Source: JAYREN01 sp963663375 (GTDB taxonomy: Bacteria > Acidobacteriota > Holophagae > Holophagales > Holophagaceae). Taken from it: a stretch of DNA of 64,000 nt. Below, piece by piece: positions 8,106-15,789 of this stretch. The notes below the pieces were generated by a model. That model did not search any database. It was not told the DNA's origin and saw nothing but the letters and a program-made list of their open reading frames with translations. The stretch lies in the NCBI GenBank assembly GCA_963663375.1, contig OY760195.1, positions 2,418,001 to 2,482,000 of the forward strand. The letters run 5' to 3'. Both the position numbers and the translations under genes were made by a program. The number at the start of each line of letters is the position of its first letter. The stretch's first letter is position 1.

Positions 8106-9851
8106 CTAGCCGCCGGTCTCTTCCAGCAACTGGGGCCACACCACGGGCTCGCTCAGCAGGCCACTCTCACCGAAGTAGCGGCTCTCGATGAGGTAGCGGT
8201 AGCCTTGCTCCGTGAGGAAGAGCTGGCGGTTGCGGGCGAATTCCTGCTCGCTGGTGTCGCGGCTGATGAGGCTGTAGAAGTACGAGATGTTCCGCTCACC
8301 CTTGGGGCGCAGGATGCGCCCCAGGCGCTGGGCTTCCTCTTGTCGAGAACCGAAGGTTCCGGACACCTGGATGGCCACGCTGGCATCCGGCAGGTCGATG
8401 GCGAAGTTGGCCACCTTGCTCACGATGAGCACCTTGAGCTGGCCCGAGCGGAACTCGGCGTAGAGGCGCTCCCGCTCCTTCTCCGGCGTTTGGCCCGTGA
8501 GCACCGGGGCCTTCAGGCGCTTGCCCAGGATGCGGAGCTGCTCGAGATACTGGCCGATGACGAGCACTGGGTCGTTGGTGTGGCCCTTGAGCAGTTCGTC
8601 CACCACCATCAGCTTCATGCTGTTTTCGCTGGCGATGCGGAAGCGCAGGCGCTGATCCGCCACGGCGTATTCCATGCGCTCCTCCGTGGGCAGGGGCACG
8701 CGGATCTCCAGGCAGTGGGCCGTGGCGATGAAGCCATCCTTTTCGAGGGTCTTCCAGGGCACATCCACCCGCTTGGGGCCGATGAGCGAGAAGACGTCCT
8801 CCTCCTTGCCGTCCTCGCGCACCAGGGTGGCCGTGAGGCCCAGGCGGCGCTTGGCCTGGAGTTCGGCCACCGCCCGGAACACCGGCGCGGGCAGCATGTG
8901 CACCTCGTCGTGGATCACCAGGCCCCAGTTGGCGGCCTCGAAGATCTTGAAGTGCTCGAAGGGGGCCGTCTTGCTCTTGCGGTAGGTGAGGATCTGGTAG
9001 GTGGCGATGGTGACGGGCTTGATCTCCTTGGTGTCGCCCGTGTAGAGGCCGATCTGGTCCTCGGTGAGGGTGGTCTTGTCCAGGAGCTCCTGCTTCCACT
9101 GCTTCACCGCCGTCACGTTGGTGGTGAGTACCAGGGTGTGGGTCTGGAGCCGAGCCATGCAGCCGATGCCGATGACGGTCTTGCCCGCGCCGCAGGGCAG
9201 CACCAGCACCCCCGCGCCACCCTCGGGCCCGCCGCCCGCGTGAAAGACATCCGCCGCGGCCTTCTGGTAGGCCCGCAGCCGGAAGGGCTTGCCGCTGCCC
9301 AGGAGATTGTCGCGGAGCTGGAAGGGCAGGGTGTCCCCATCCTTGTAACCCGCCATGTCCTGCACGGGATGGCCCAGGCGGATGAGTTGGAGCTTGGCCT
9401 CGCCGCGCATGCCTTCCAGCAGGTAGACGCCCTTCTGGTCGGGATAGGGTTCCGCCAGCAGGCCCTGGAGGCTCCGCTGATTCTCGATCTCCCAGAACAG
9501 GCCGCGGTCATCCATTTCCAGCGCCAGGCGATCGCCCTTGCGCACGAGCTTGAGCTTGCCGTAGCGGGTGCCGTGGTCCTGGATCTCCTGGATGAGGTTC
9601 TGGGGGACGGGATACTTGGACCAGCGGTCCAGAGTCTCAAGCATGTCCTCGCAGCGCACGCCGGAGGCCGAGGCGTTCCACAGCGACAGGGGCGTGATGC
9701 GGTAGGTGTGGATGTGCTCGGGGCTCTTCACCAGTTCCGCGAACCGGGCGAGATCATCCCGCACCTGCTCGAAGGCAGGATGGGCCACCTCCAGCAGCAG
9801 GGTGCGATCGCTCTGGACGATCAGGGGATTCTCGGGACGGAGTGCGATCAA
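8106..9851 (-). CDS. XPB/Ssl2-type DNA helicase
   Basis: 581-residue superfamily 2 helicase of the XPB class. An N-terminal damage-recognition-like domain (residues 1-170) precedes Walker A PCGAGKT at 219-225, the DEVH box at 315-318, and GLTATLVRED at 338-347, whose RED triplet is the XPB signature. Motif VI reads QRLGRILRPKG. Bacterial XPBs unwind 3'-5' and are linked to repair. No in-frame ATG exists before residue 70, and the frame begins at TTG (9851), an unusual start. It is divergent from a Helicase_C_3-type gene, the same partner found beside mycobacterial XPB. Confidence 0.92.
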   Translation of the reverse strand: MIALRPENPLIVQSDRTLLLEVAHPAFEQVRDDLARFAELVKSPEHIHTYRITPLSLWNASASGVRCEDMLETLDRWSKYPVPQNLIQEIQDHGTRYGKLKLVRKGDRLALEMDDRGLFWEIENQRSLQGLLAEPYPDQKGVYLLEGMRGEAKLQLIRLGHPVQDMAGYKDGDTLPFQLRDNLLGSGKPFRLRAYQKAAADVFHAGGGPEGGAGVLVLPCGAGKTVIGIGCMARLQTHTLVLTTNVTAVKQWKQELLDKTTLTEDQIGLYTGDTKEIKPVTIATYQILTYRKSKTAPFEHFKIFEAANWGLVIHDEVHMLPAPVFRAVAELQAKRRLGLTATLVREDGKEEDVFSLIGPKRVDVPWKTLEKDGFIATAHCLEIRVPLPTEERMEYAVADQRLRFRIASENSMKLMVVDELLKGHTNDPVLVIGQYLEQLRILGKRLKAPVLTGQTPEKERERLYAEFRSGQLKVLIVSKVANFAIDLPDASVAIQVSGTFGSRQEEAQRLGRILRPKGERNISYFYSLISRDTSEQEFARNRQLFLTEQGYRYLIESRYFGESGLLSEPVVWPQLLEETGG

Positions 9852-9976
9852 AGGGAAACCCTGCCTAAACCTCCGAGGTTAGATGGGGAATCGAAGAGGG
9901 TCAACGAAGGGTCTTGGAGGAAACCCTTCAAGAACAAAGCTGGTCTTTCCGGGCCTTCCGTGGGACACTGATCGGT

Positions 9977-9994
9977 CACCTGTACGTGCAGGTG
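9977..9994. repeat. Short palindrome between divergent helicase genes
   Basis: CACCTG and CAGGTG arms enclose TACGTG, 14 bp before the ATG of the helicase partner gene and 126 bp before the TTG of the XPB gene. It could be an operator or a leader hairpin. There is no second copy nearby to support a regulator site. Confidence 0.3.
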
Positions 9995-10007
9995 CGGGCG
10001 AGGTTGC

Positions 10008-11918
10008 ATGGCTCAGACCCACTACCTGTTGCTTTCCAATTGCAGCGACGAGCAACTCCGCAGGATCTGTGAACGCCGGAAACTGCCCTTGCCCCAGCAT
10101 TGGGAAGAAGAGCCGGAAGGCCGAGTCCGCCTGCTCAAGACCATGGTCTTCCACCTGGAGGACAACAAGCAGCTCACCAATGTGCTGGCGGATCTGGACA
10201 GCGCCCACCTCAAGGCGCTCAAGCGCCTGGCAGAGGACTGCGTGGCTCCCTCCGAGGCTCACGTGCCCCTGCTCACGGACCTGGGCCTGATCCTCCCTTC
10301 GGGAACGGGCTGGGCGATCGCCGGTCGATTGGCCGATGCCTTAGAGGATTTCGACGAAAACTCGCTCAATTTCCAAGCCGAGGCGGGGGTCTGCCTGACC
10401 GAAGCGCCTCCGTACGGCTTCGCCCTGGCGCTCACCTCCGTGCTGCTGCGCTGCATGGGGGGCATCCGGGTGCTCAAGGGAGGGCTGCCCGCCAAGAAGG
10501 AACTGGGCCAGCTCCTGAGCCGCAATTCCCTCCTGAAGGAGGAGCGCGATGCCACCCTGGCCTTCGCCCTGCTCCACCGCCTGGGGTTGCTGTGGAGCCG
10601 GGACGGCCGGGTGGACACGCTGCTGCCGGCGGTGGTCTCCCACCCCCCGCGGTGGGTGGCCGAGCGCGCCTTCGCCAAGCTGCTGGAGGACGATCTCAAG
10701 CTCTGGAACATGCCTCCTGCGGAGGATCGCGCCTTCCTTTTGCGTCACCTGCTGGAGCGCAAGGGCCAGACCCTCTCCGTCCAACCCTTCCTGGCCTTCC
10801 TCAAGACCCTGCACCCGCTGGACGAGGCTCGCACCCGGGATGTCTTCCTGCCCTTCCTGCGGCGGATGGGCCTGGTGGCCATGGATGGCGAGGCTAGCCA
10901 CGTGCGGCTCACGCCCCACGGGGAGGCCCTGGCCCAGGAGTACCTGCTGCGGGATCACCGGGGCACCGAGAGCCACTGGGTGCCCTTCCTGGGGGAGCAG
11001 CCCCTGGTGGTGCAACCCAATCTGGAACTTCTGACGCCCATGGGCCAGAATCCCCACCGGCTGCTGCGCCTGGCGCAGCTCGGCGACGTGGAATCCATGG
11101 ATGCCATGGTGGGGCTCCGTCTGGGGCCCGACACCCTCATCCGGGCGCTGGACTCGGGCCTGAGCCTGGAGGAGATCCGCCTCCGCCTAATGGGCGGCGC
11201 CGCCAGTCTGCCCCAGACCCTCACCCAGTTGCTGGATGATCTGGGGGATCGGCTCGGCGAAGTGGAAGTGATCCAGGGCATGCGCCTAGTGAAGGCCCGC
11301 ACCCCAGAACTGGCCCAGGAACTCATGGTGCGCCCCGAGCTGGCACCCCTGGGGCTCAAGGCCATTTCCGAGACCATCATGGAGGCCAACGGCCCCGCCA
11401 ATGCCTTCGCCCTGCTCAAACAGGCGGGCTTCCTCCCCAAGCCCGGGCGCTTCCTGCCCCTCAGCCTGGATGGGGACGAGTCCCTGTACCTCTGGGCCCT
11501 GGCCTGCCTGGCCTTCGTCAACGAGAAGGGCATGAACCACCATCTGGAGCCCGTACGCCAGATGATCCAGGCGTCCCTCCAGCGCATCCAGAGCGAAGAT
11601 CCCACGCTCTACAACGAGATCCTCCGCAGGGTGCCCATGCTGAACCTGGGGGGAGGACCCCAGGCCCAGGAGGAGACCCACCGCATCCTGGAATATGGCG
11701 CCAGCTACAACCTGATGGCCGAACTCACCTACATGCCCCTGGCCGCACACCGCACCCAACTGCGCCGAGTCACACCCCAGGCCGTGGACGGCGAGCACCT
11801 GCGGGCCTTCTGCCATCTGCATCAGGAGGAAATGTCCTTCCGCCTGAGCCGCATCATCGGCGTGCGCCTGCTCAACGAAAAGGGCTGGAGCCCCAGCGTC
11901 CATTCCCAGGCCGGATGA
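10008..11918 (+). CDS. Helicase-associated (Helicase_C_3/XPB-partner) protein
   Basis: 636 residues without Walker motifs. The C-terminal half matches the helicase-associated domain family: VVQPNLELLTPMGQNPHRLL near residue 330, then LGPDTLIRALDSGLSLEEI and EVIQGMRLVKARTPELAQEL. The N-terminal half is alpha-helical and resembles stacked winged helices. In mycobacteria a protein of this family is encoded next to XPB, and here the two genes are divergent, so a functional partnership in DNA repair is likely. The biochemical role is unknown: a DNA-binding subunit or regulator of XPB is inference. RBS GAGG precedes the ATG. Confidence 0.82.
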   Translation: MAQTHYLLLSNCSDEQLRRICERRKLPLPQHWEEEPEGRVRLLKTMVFHLEDNKQLTNVLADLDSAHLKALKRLAEDCVAPSEAHVPLLTDLGLILPSGTGWAIAGRLADALEDFDENSLNFQAEAGVCLTEAPPYGFALALTSVLLRCMGGIRVLKGGLPAKKELGQLLSRNSLLKEERDATLAFALLHRLGLLWSRDGRVDTLLPAVVSHPPRWVAERAFAKLLEDDLKLWNMPPAEDRAFLLRHLLERKGQTLSVQPFLAFLKTLHPLDEARTRDVFLPFLRRMGLVAMDGEASHVRLTPHGEALAQEYLLRDHRGTESHWVPFLGEQPLVVQPNLELLTPMGQNPHRLLRLAQLGDVESMDAMVGLRLGPDTLIRALDSGLSLEEIRLRLMGGAASLPQTLTQLLDDLGDRLGEVEVIQGMRLVKARTPELAQELMVRPELAPLGLKAISETIMEANGPANAFALLKQAGFLPKPGRFLPLSLDGDESLYLWALACLAFVNEKGMNHHLEPVRQMIQASLQRIQSEDPTLYNEILRRVPMLNLGGGPQAQEETHRILEYGASYNLMAELTYMPLAAHRTQLRRVTPQAVDGEHLRAFCHLHQEEMSFRLSRIIGVRLLNEKGWSPSVHSQAG

Positions 11919-11941
11919 TTCAGGCTGGGTAATGCGGTTGA

Positions 11942-12070
11942 AAAACCAAAGCTGAACCGCAGAGAGCACAGAGGAAATCGAGGACGCAGAGAACTGCAAA
12001 CTGGAGTGAGCAGAACCGGCTTTTCTCTGCGCCCTCTGGCAGTTCTCTGCGATCTCTGTGGTTCGGTTTT
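11942..12070. repeat. Imperfect inverted repeat rich in CGCAGAG units
   Basis: The space between two convergent genes holds an imperfect palindrome. CGCAGAGAACTGC (11985-11997) pairs exactly with 12039-12051, and the outer parts (AACCGCAGAGA versus TCTCTGTGGTTCGG) pair with mismatches. Each arm is built from degenerate GCAGAG units about 10 bp apart. It probably folds as a long hairpin between the convergent stops. It resembles dispersed CACAGAG-type intergenic repeats known in several phyla, but copy number cannot be judged here. Confidence 0.6.
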
Positions 12071-12103
12071 GTCTGCGTGCAGCACCAAACCCAGAATCCG
12101 GGC

Positions 12104-13282
12104 TCAGAGCTCCTTGAGGATTTCCGTCTTCTTGGCCTCGAAATCCTTCTTGTCCAGCAGGCCCTTCTTGTAGAGTTCCTGGAGCCGCTTCAGGCGTTCC
12201 TCCGGGCTGGCCTTGGCGGGCGCGGGTTCGGGCTTGGGCTCGGGGTTCGGTTCGGGTCGGGGCTCCACGGGGCGGGAGATGTGCTCGCCCCGCACTTCGG
12301 CGCGACGCAGCGCCTCCTGGAGGGAGATGGCCTCCTGGCATTCCCGAAGGGCGGTCTGGAAGATGCTGGCATCGGGCTGCATATCAAGCGCGGCGCGCAG
12401 ATAGGGCAGGGCCTCCTGGTAGTGGCCCAGGATGAAGTGGATGATGCCCACGTTGTACTGGGTGCGCGGGTAGTACTTGGGCTTCTGGCCCTTGTCCTGC
12501 CTGGATTGGTCGAGACCCTGCTGGGCCAGATCCAGGGCTCCCCGCACGTCCCTGGCCCGCAGCCGATCGTGGGCCTTGGCCATGCCAAAGACTTCATCGT
12601 CGAAGAAGGTCAGCTTGCGTACCTCGCTCCAGGAGAGGACCATGCGCAGCACCTTCACCTTGGCCGTTTCGAAGGCCAGGCGGCGCACCTCGGAATCCAA
12701 TGGATAGGCGGGAAAGCCTTCGTACGAGCTGTTGCTCAGGCTGGGGGCGTCCTCCAGGCGCTGGGCCCCGAAGACGCGACCGGTGCTGAGGTCGATCACT
12801 TGCACGGTGGCGCTGAAATCCAGGCTGGTGATGCTGGTGCGCTGGAGGCGCACCGATTCCTGCTTGGTCTTGCGGTCGGTGGTTCGCTCTTCCTTGGTGG
12901 CGCGGTTGCGGCTGAGGTCCGAGCGGTTCACGTTCACGATGACCAGCGCGGTGGGGCCCAGCAGCTTGCCCAGCTTGGCGATGGTGGCGGGCTCGATGTA
13001 GCCGTTGGCGCCCAGTTCCTGCTCCTTCATCACCGCGTCCAGGTGGGTGCGATCCACCACCTCCACCTGGCGGCTCTGCACCAGTTCGGCGGTGAGGATG
13101 TCCACCATCTCCCGGGAGTTCATATCCCGAGTGGGCGCGAAGGCCAGGCGGTCTACCTTGAGGCCCAGGCCCGGGGGATGGACGAGGGTCACTTCCACCT
13201 TGGGGTTGGCCAGTTCGCTCCAGAACTGCGCCTGTACGGGCAGGGCCAATAGGAGGAGCAGGGATGGGGTCAGCAGGCGCAT
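12104..13282 (-). CDS. Secreted CsgG-like/TPR protein with C-terminal SHOCT domain
   Basis: 392 residues. A signal peptide (MRLLTPSLLLLLALPVQA) leads into a CsgG-like region: ILTAELVQSRQVEVVDRTHL, then GPTALVIVNVNRSDL, which is the pattern of curli-secretion-type proteins assessing ageing of their N-terminal beta domain. Residues of about 225-300 are TPR-like (ALDLAQQGLDQSRQ, YNVGIIHFILGHYQEALPYL). A Pro-Glu-Pro-Lys linker precedes a SHOCT module (RLKRLQELYKKGLLDKKDFE) at the extreme C-terminus. The combination suggests an oligomeric envelope protein, but no substrate is evident. Upstream lies the 354-bp inverted-repeat element. Confidence 0.75.
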   Translation of the reverse strand: MRLLTPSLLLLLALPVQAQFWSELANPKVEVTLVHPPGLGLKVDRLAFAPTRDMNSREMVDILTAELVQSRQVEVVDRTHLDAVMKEQELGANGYIEPATIAKLGKLLGPTALVIVNVNRSDLSRNRATKEERTTDRKTKQESVRLQRTSITSLDFSATVQVIDLSTGRVFGAQRLEDAPSLSNSSYEGFPAYPLDSEVRRLAFETAKVKVLRMVLSWSEVRKLTFFDDEVFGMAKAHDRLRARDVRGALDLAQQGLDQSRQDKGQKPKYYPRTQYNVGIIHFILGHYQEALPYLRAALDMQPDASIFQTALRECQEAISLQEALRRAEVRGEHISRPVEPRPEPNPEPKPEPAPAKASPEERLKRLQELYKKGLLDKKDFEAKKTEILKEL

Positions 13283-13517
13283 GGGGACTCCGGAAACCGG
13301 CCCCAGACGAGGAGCCCGTCCAAGTATTCTCCGGGAACCGCGTTGAGTGCAAAGGGCTTGATGGCACGAAGGCGCGTGAGAGGCGATGCGGGTCCATCGT
13401 CCGAACGCGCCGACACAGCCAGCGAGCCCTTTGCGCTCAACCCTTCGGGCTGGGGCGCCAGCCGTCGCGATGCTGCGTCAGGCTCCTTGTCCTTGGGGCC
13501 ACCAAATTTCAACTTGT

Positions 13518-13545
13518 CTCGCGTATCGGCGAAGCCGATACCGAG
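13518..13545 (-). repeat. REP-like palindrome, copy 1
   Basis: 28-nt unit. Read on the minus strand it has CTCG, then an 8-bp stem GTATCGGC/GCCGATAC with loop TTC, then GCGAG. The flanking CTCG/CGAG also pairs, leaving one bulged G on the 3' side. It faces copy 2 head to head, 21 bp away, and the two copies pair with each other over 14 bp on each side. Confidence 0.75.
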
Positions 13546-13566
13546 AGGGCCTTCGTCGCCTTCCCT

Positions 13567-13594
13567 CTCGGTATCGCCTATGGCGATACGCGAG
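13567..13594 (+). repeat. REP-like palindrome, copy 2
   Basis: 28-nt unit of the same design as copy 1: CTCG, stem GTATCGCC/GGCGATAC with loop TAT, bulged G, CGAG. Compared with copy 1 the inner stem bases differ on both arms so that pairing is kept, which is covariation rather than simple identity. Confidence 0.75.
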
Positions 13595-13661
13595 ACATAC
13601 AGAATTCTGCCTCGCTCGGCTGGCACCCCAGCGCGGCCCCGCATAATACTTGGACGGGCTC

Positions 13662-14555
13662 CTAGTACGGGGTCAGGATGGGGGGCGCCGCGCACTCCAC
13701 CCGCAGGGGCAGGCCCGTGCGGGGATGCACGAGGGAAAGCCGCAGGGCGTGCAGGCGGTAGCCCTCATCCCCGGGCAGGGCTGAGCCATCGCCCACCCAG
13801 CCACCTCCGGCACCGTAGAGCGGATCGCCCACCAGGGGATGGCCCGAGGCGGCCATGTGGATGCGGATCTGGTGAGGGCGCCCCGTCTCGATGGCGACTT
13901 CCACTAGGCTGCAGCCTTCCCGGCGCTCCAGCACCCGCACCTGGCTCAGGGCCCGCTTACCTGCGGGGCTGGCGGCGAACACTGACCCCAGGGTGGGGTG
14001 GGCCATGGGGCCGATGGGTGTCTCGCAGGTAAAGGTGTCCTGGGTGGGGTGGCCCTGCACCAGGGCGCGATAGACCTTGCCCACCCGGTGATCGCGCCAG
14101 GCCTCCAGGATGCGGGCGCTGGCTTCGCGATTACGGGTGAAGAGCACCACGCCGGAGGTGCCCCGGCCCAGGCGGTGAGCCGCCGAGGCCTCGGGGTAGT
14201 GGCGGCGCACCAGGGTCAGCAGGGTGTGCTCCAGGTAGCCCCCGGCGGGCATCGTGGGCAGGCCGGAGGGCTTGGCCACCGCCAGCAGATCCGAGTCGCG
14301 GTAGAGCACGGCGAAGGCCAGGGGGACCTCGGGCTCCTCCCAGGGGGGCCTCAGCCAGACGAGGGTCTGCCCCTTGCGGAGCACATCCCAGGGGGCTGCG
14401 GCCCTTCCGTCCAGACGCACCAGGCCCGCGTGCAAGTGGGCGGCCCATTCCACCGAGGAGGAGTGGGCATAGCGCCCGGCGAGGTACTCCAGCACCGGAA
14501 GCCCGTCGCCCCGAGACTCGATGCGCTCAGCGTACGCGAAGCCGCCGTTCAGCAC
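13662..14555 (-). CDS. RluA-family pseudouridine synthase with altered catalytic motif
   Basis: 297 residues. The RluA-type catalytic core is recognisable: LLAVAKPSGLPTMPAGG, EASAAHRLGRGTSGVVLF, VYRALVQG, ETGRPHQIRIHMAASGHPLVGDPLYG. The usual HRLDxxTSG motif reads HRLGRGTSG, so the catalytic aspartate is glycine, encoded by an unambiguous GGC. An S4-like N-terminal region (AAHLHAGLVRLDGRAAAPWDVL) is present. Such proteins may bind RNA without isomerising uridine, or use another acid. The stop codon lies in the terminal repeat of the adjacent 354-bp element, so the last residues may be element-derived. Confidence 0.85.
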   Translation of the reverse strand: MLNGGFAYAERIESRGDGLPVLEYLAGRYAHSSSVEWAAHLHAGLVRLDGRAAAPWDVLRKGQTLVWLRPPWEEPEVPLAFAVLYRDSDLLAVAKPSGLPTMPAGGYLEHTLLTLVRRHYPEASAAHRLGRGTSGVVLFTRNREASARILEAWRDHRVGKVYRALVQGHPTQDTFTCETPIGPMAHPTLGSVFAASPAGKRALSQVRVLERREGCSLVEVAIETGRPHQIRIHMAASGHPLVGDPLYGAGGGWVGDGSALPGDEGYRLHALRLSLVHPRTGLPLRVECAAPPILTPY

Positions 14556-14568
14556 CTGCCGTCCAGAC

Positions 14569-15726
14569 TCAGCAAGGGTCAGGGAGGAAGAAGAAGAACT
14601 GCGTCCCCTCCTCGGGGGTCGAGGTGAAGCCGACCTCGCCGCCCAGCACGTTTTCTCCCAGGAGCTTCATGCTGTAGGTGCCCAGGCCCCGTCCCTTGGC
14701 GCGCTTGGTGCTGAAGGAGCGGAGGAAGATGCGGGTGGCCACTTCCTCGGGGATGAAGCCCGGATTGTGCACCGTGAAACGCTGACCGCCTGCCTCGCGC
14801 TGGGTCTGAATGCGGACGCAGCCCTCCGGTGGGGTGGCCTCCAGGGCATTGATGACCATGTTGAGCAGGATGCGCTGAAGCAGGCGCGGATCGCTGTTCA
14901 CGGTGGCGTCCGGGACGGTCTCGGGCATCTCCAGGGTGCGTCCCGTACTGCACTTGTGGCTGTCCGCGGTGGTTTTCAATTCCTCGAAAAGTTCTGCAAG
15001 GCGGATCTCGCGCCGCGCGGCGCTGAGATCACCCTTTTCGGCCTGCACCAGGAGGCGCTGGGTCAGCACCTCTTCGGTGAGGTGATCGGAGAGAGTCGCG
15101 ATCTTCTGGGCCGCAAGGGCGGGTTCCTCGAGGGACATCTGCAGCAGTTCGGTCCAGCCTCGGAGGCCCTGGAGGGTGTTCATCAAATCGTGCAGAAAGA
15201 CCTGCTCGAAGACGTCCCGGCGCTTCTGGGCGCTGATGTCGCGCATGACGAGCACGAGAAAGGTGTGCCCCCCGATCTCCAGCGGCGTGGCCCGGATGTG
15301 GAATTCCCGGGCCTCCCAGGTCTTGCCATTGCGCAGACTCAGAAGGCATTCTCCCTCGGCCACCTTTCCCTGGCTCTGGGCGGCCAGGATCGTGAGTACG
15401 GCGCCACAGCGGCCGCAGGCCTTGGAGGTGCCGCAGCCGTCCGGACCCTCCGCCACATGGACACAGCCCAGGATTTCCCCGGGACGCATGCCCTCGAAGC
15501 AGGTGGGATCCTCCACGGCCAGGGCCTGGAAGAGGGCCTCGTTGGCGGCTAGGATCTGTCGTTCCTCGTTCAGGATCAGGGCATAGCTCTCCACGGACTC
15601 CAGCACCACCTTGGCGATGGGGTTGTCCAGGCAGCTTGCGACCTCCGAATCCAGCTCTGAGCCCCCCAGCCGCCCGGCGGGGGCGAAATGGGTTTCCGGG
15701 TTGGGCGTGGCTCCGTGCTGATCCAT
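14569..15726 (-). CDS. PAS-domain sensor histidine kinase with cysteine cluster
   Basis: 385 residues, no membrane helix, so a cytoplasmic sensor. The PAS domain covers about residues 35-165 and carries C76, C88, C98, C104 and C107 (GCGTSKACGRCGAV), a pattern that could bind metal, an Fe-S cluster or sense redox. The phosphoacceptor is H179 in FLHDLMNTLQGL. The ATPase domain has the N box NMVINALEATPPEG, and G boxes in KGRGLGTYSMKLLGENVLGG. GGAGG lies 5 bp before the ATG. No response regulator is adjacent; its stop is 13 bp from the RluA-family gene start. Confidence 0.87.
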   Translation of the reverse strand: MDQHGATPNPETHFAPAGRLGGSELDSEVASCLDNPIAKVVLESVESYALILNEERQILAANEALFQALAVEDPTCFEGMRPGEILGCVHVAEGPDGCGTSKACGRCGAVLTILAAQSQGKVAEGECLLSLRNGKTWEAREFHIRATPLEIGGHTFLVLVMRDISAQKRRDVFEQVFLHDLMNTLQGLRGWTELLQMSLEEPALAAQKIATLSDHLTEEVLTQRLLVQAEKGDLSAARREIRLAELFEELKTTADSHKCSTGRTLEMPETVPDATVNSDPRLLQRILLNMVINALEATPPEGCVRIQTQREAGGQRFTVHNPGFIPEEVATRIFLRSFSTKRAKGRGLGTYSMKLLGENVLGGEVGFTSTPEEGTQFFFFLPDPC

Positions 15727-15789
15727 CCATCCTCCGGTAGGGCGGGCCCGCTAGGTGCGAGGGTTCCGCAAACATGAGCGAATACTGAA

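Larger units (their letters stand above)
13310..13663. mobile_element. 354-bp element with 19-bp terminal inverted repeats (MITE-like)
   Basis: AGGAGCCCGTCCAAGTATT at 13310-13328 recurs as an exact inverted copy at 13645-13663. Inside are two nested palindromes: a 17-bp pair with one mismatch (13342-13358 with 13425-13441) and a 14+14-bp double palindrome made of two REP-like units (13515-13597). No convincing coding frame, transposase or target duplication is seen. The right terminus supplies the stop codon (TAG) of the RluA-family gene. It fits a non-autonomous mobile element or a highly structured RNA; the first is favoured by the perfect termini. Confidence 0.6.

Noticed and set aside
8205..9971. 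588-codon plus-strand open frame opposite the XPB gene
   Set aside because: The minus strand carries all XPB motifs; long antisense frames are expected in GC-rich DNA and this one has no recognisable domain.
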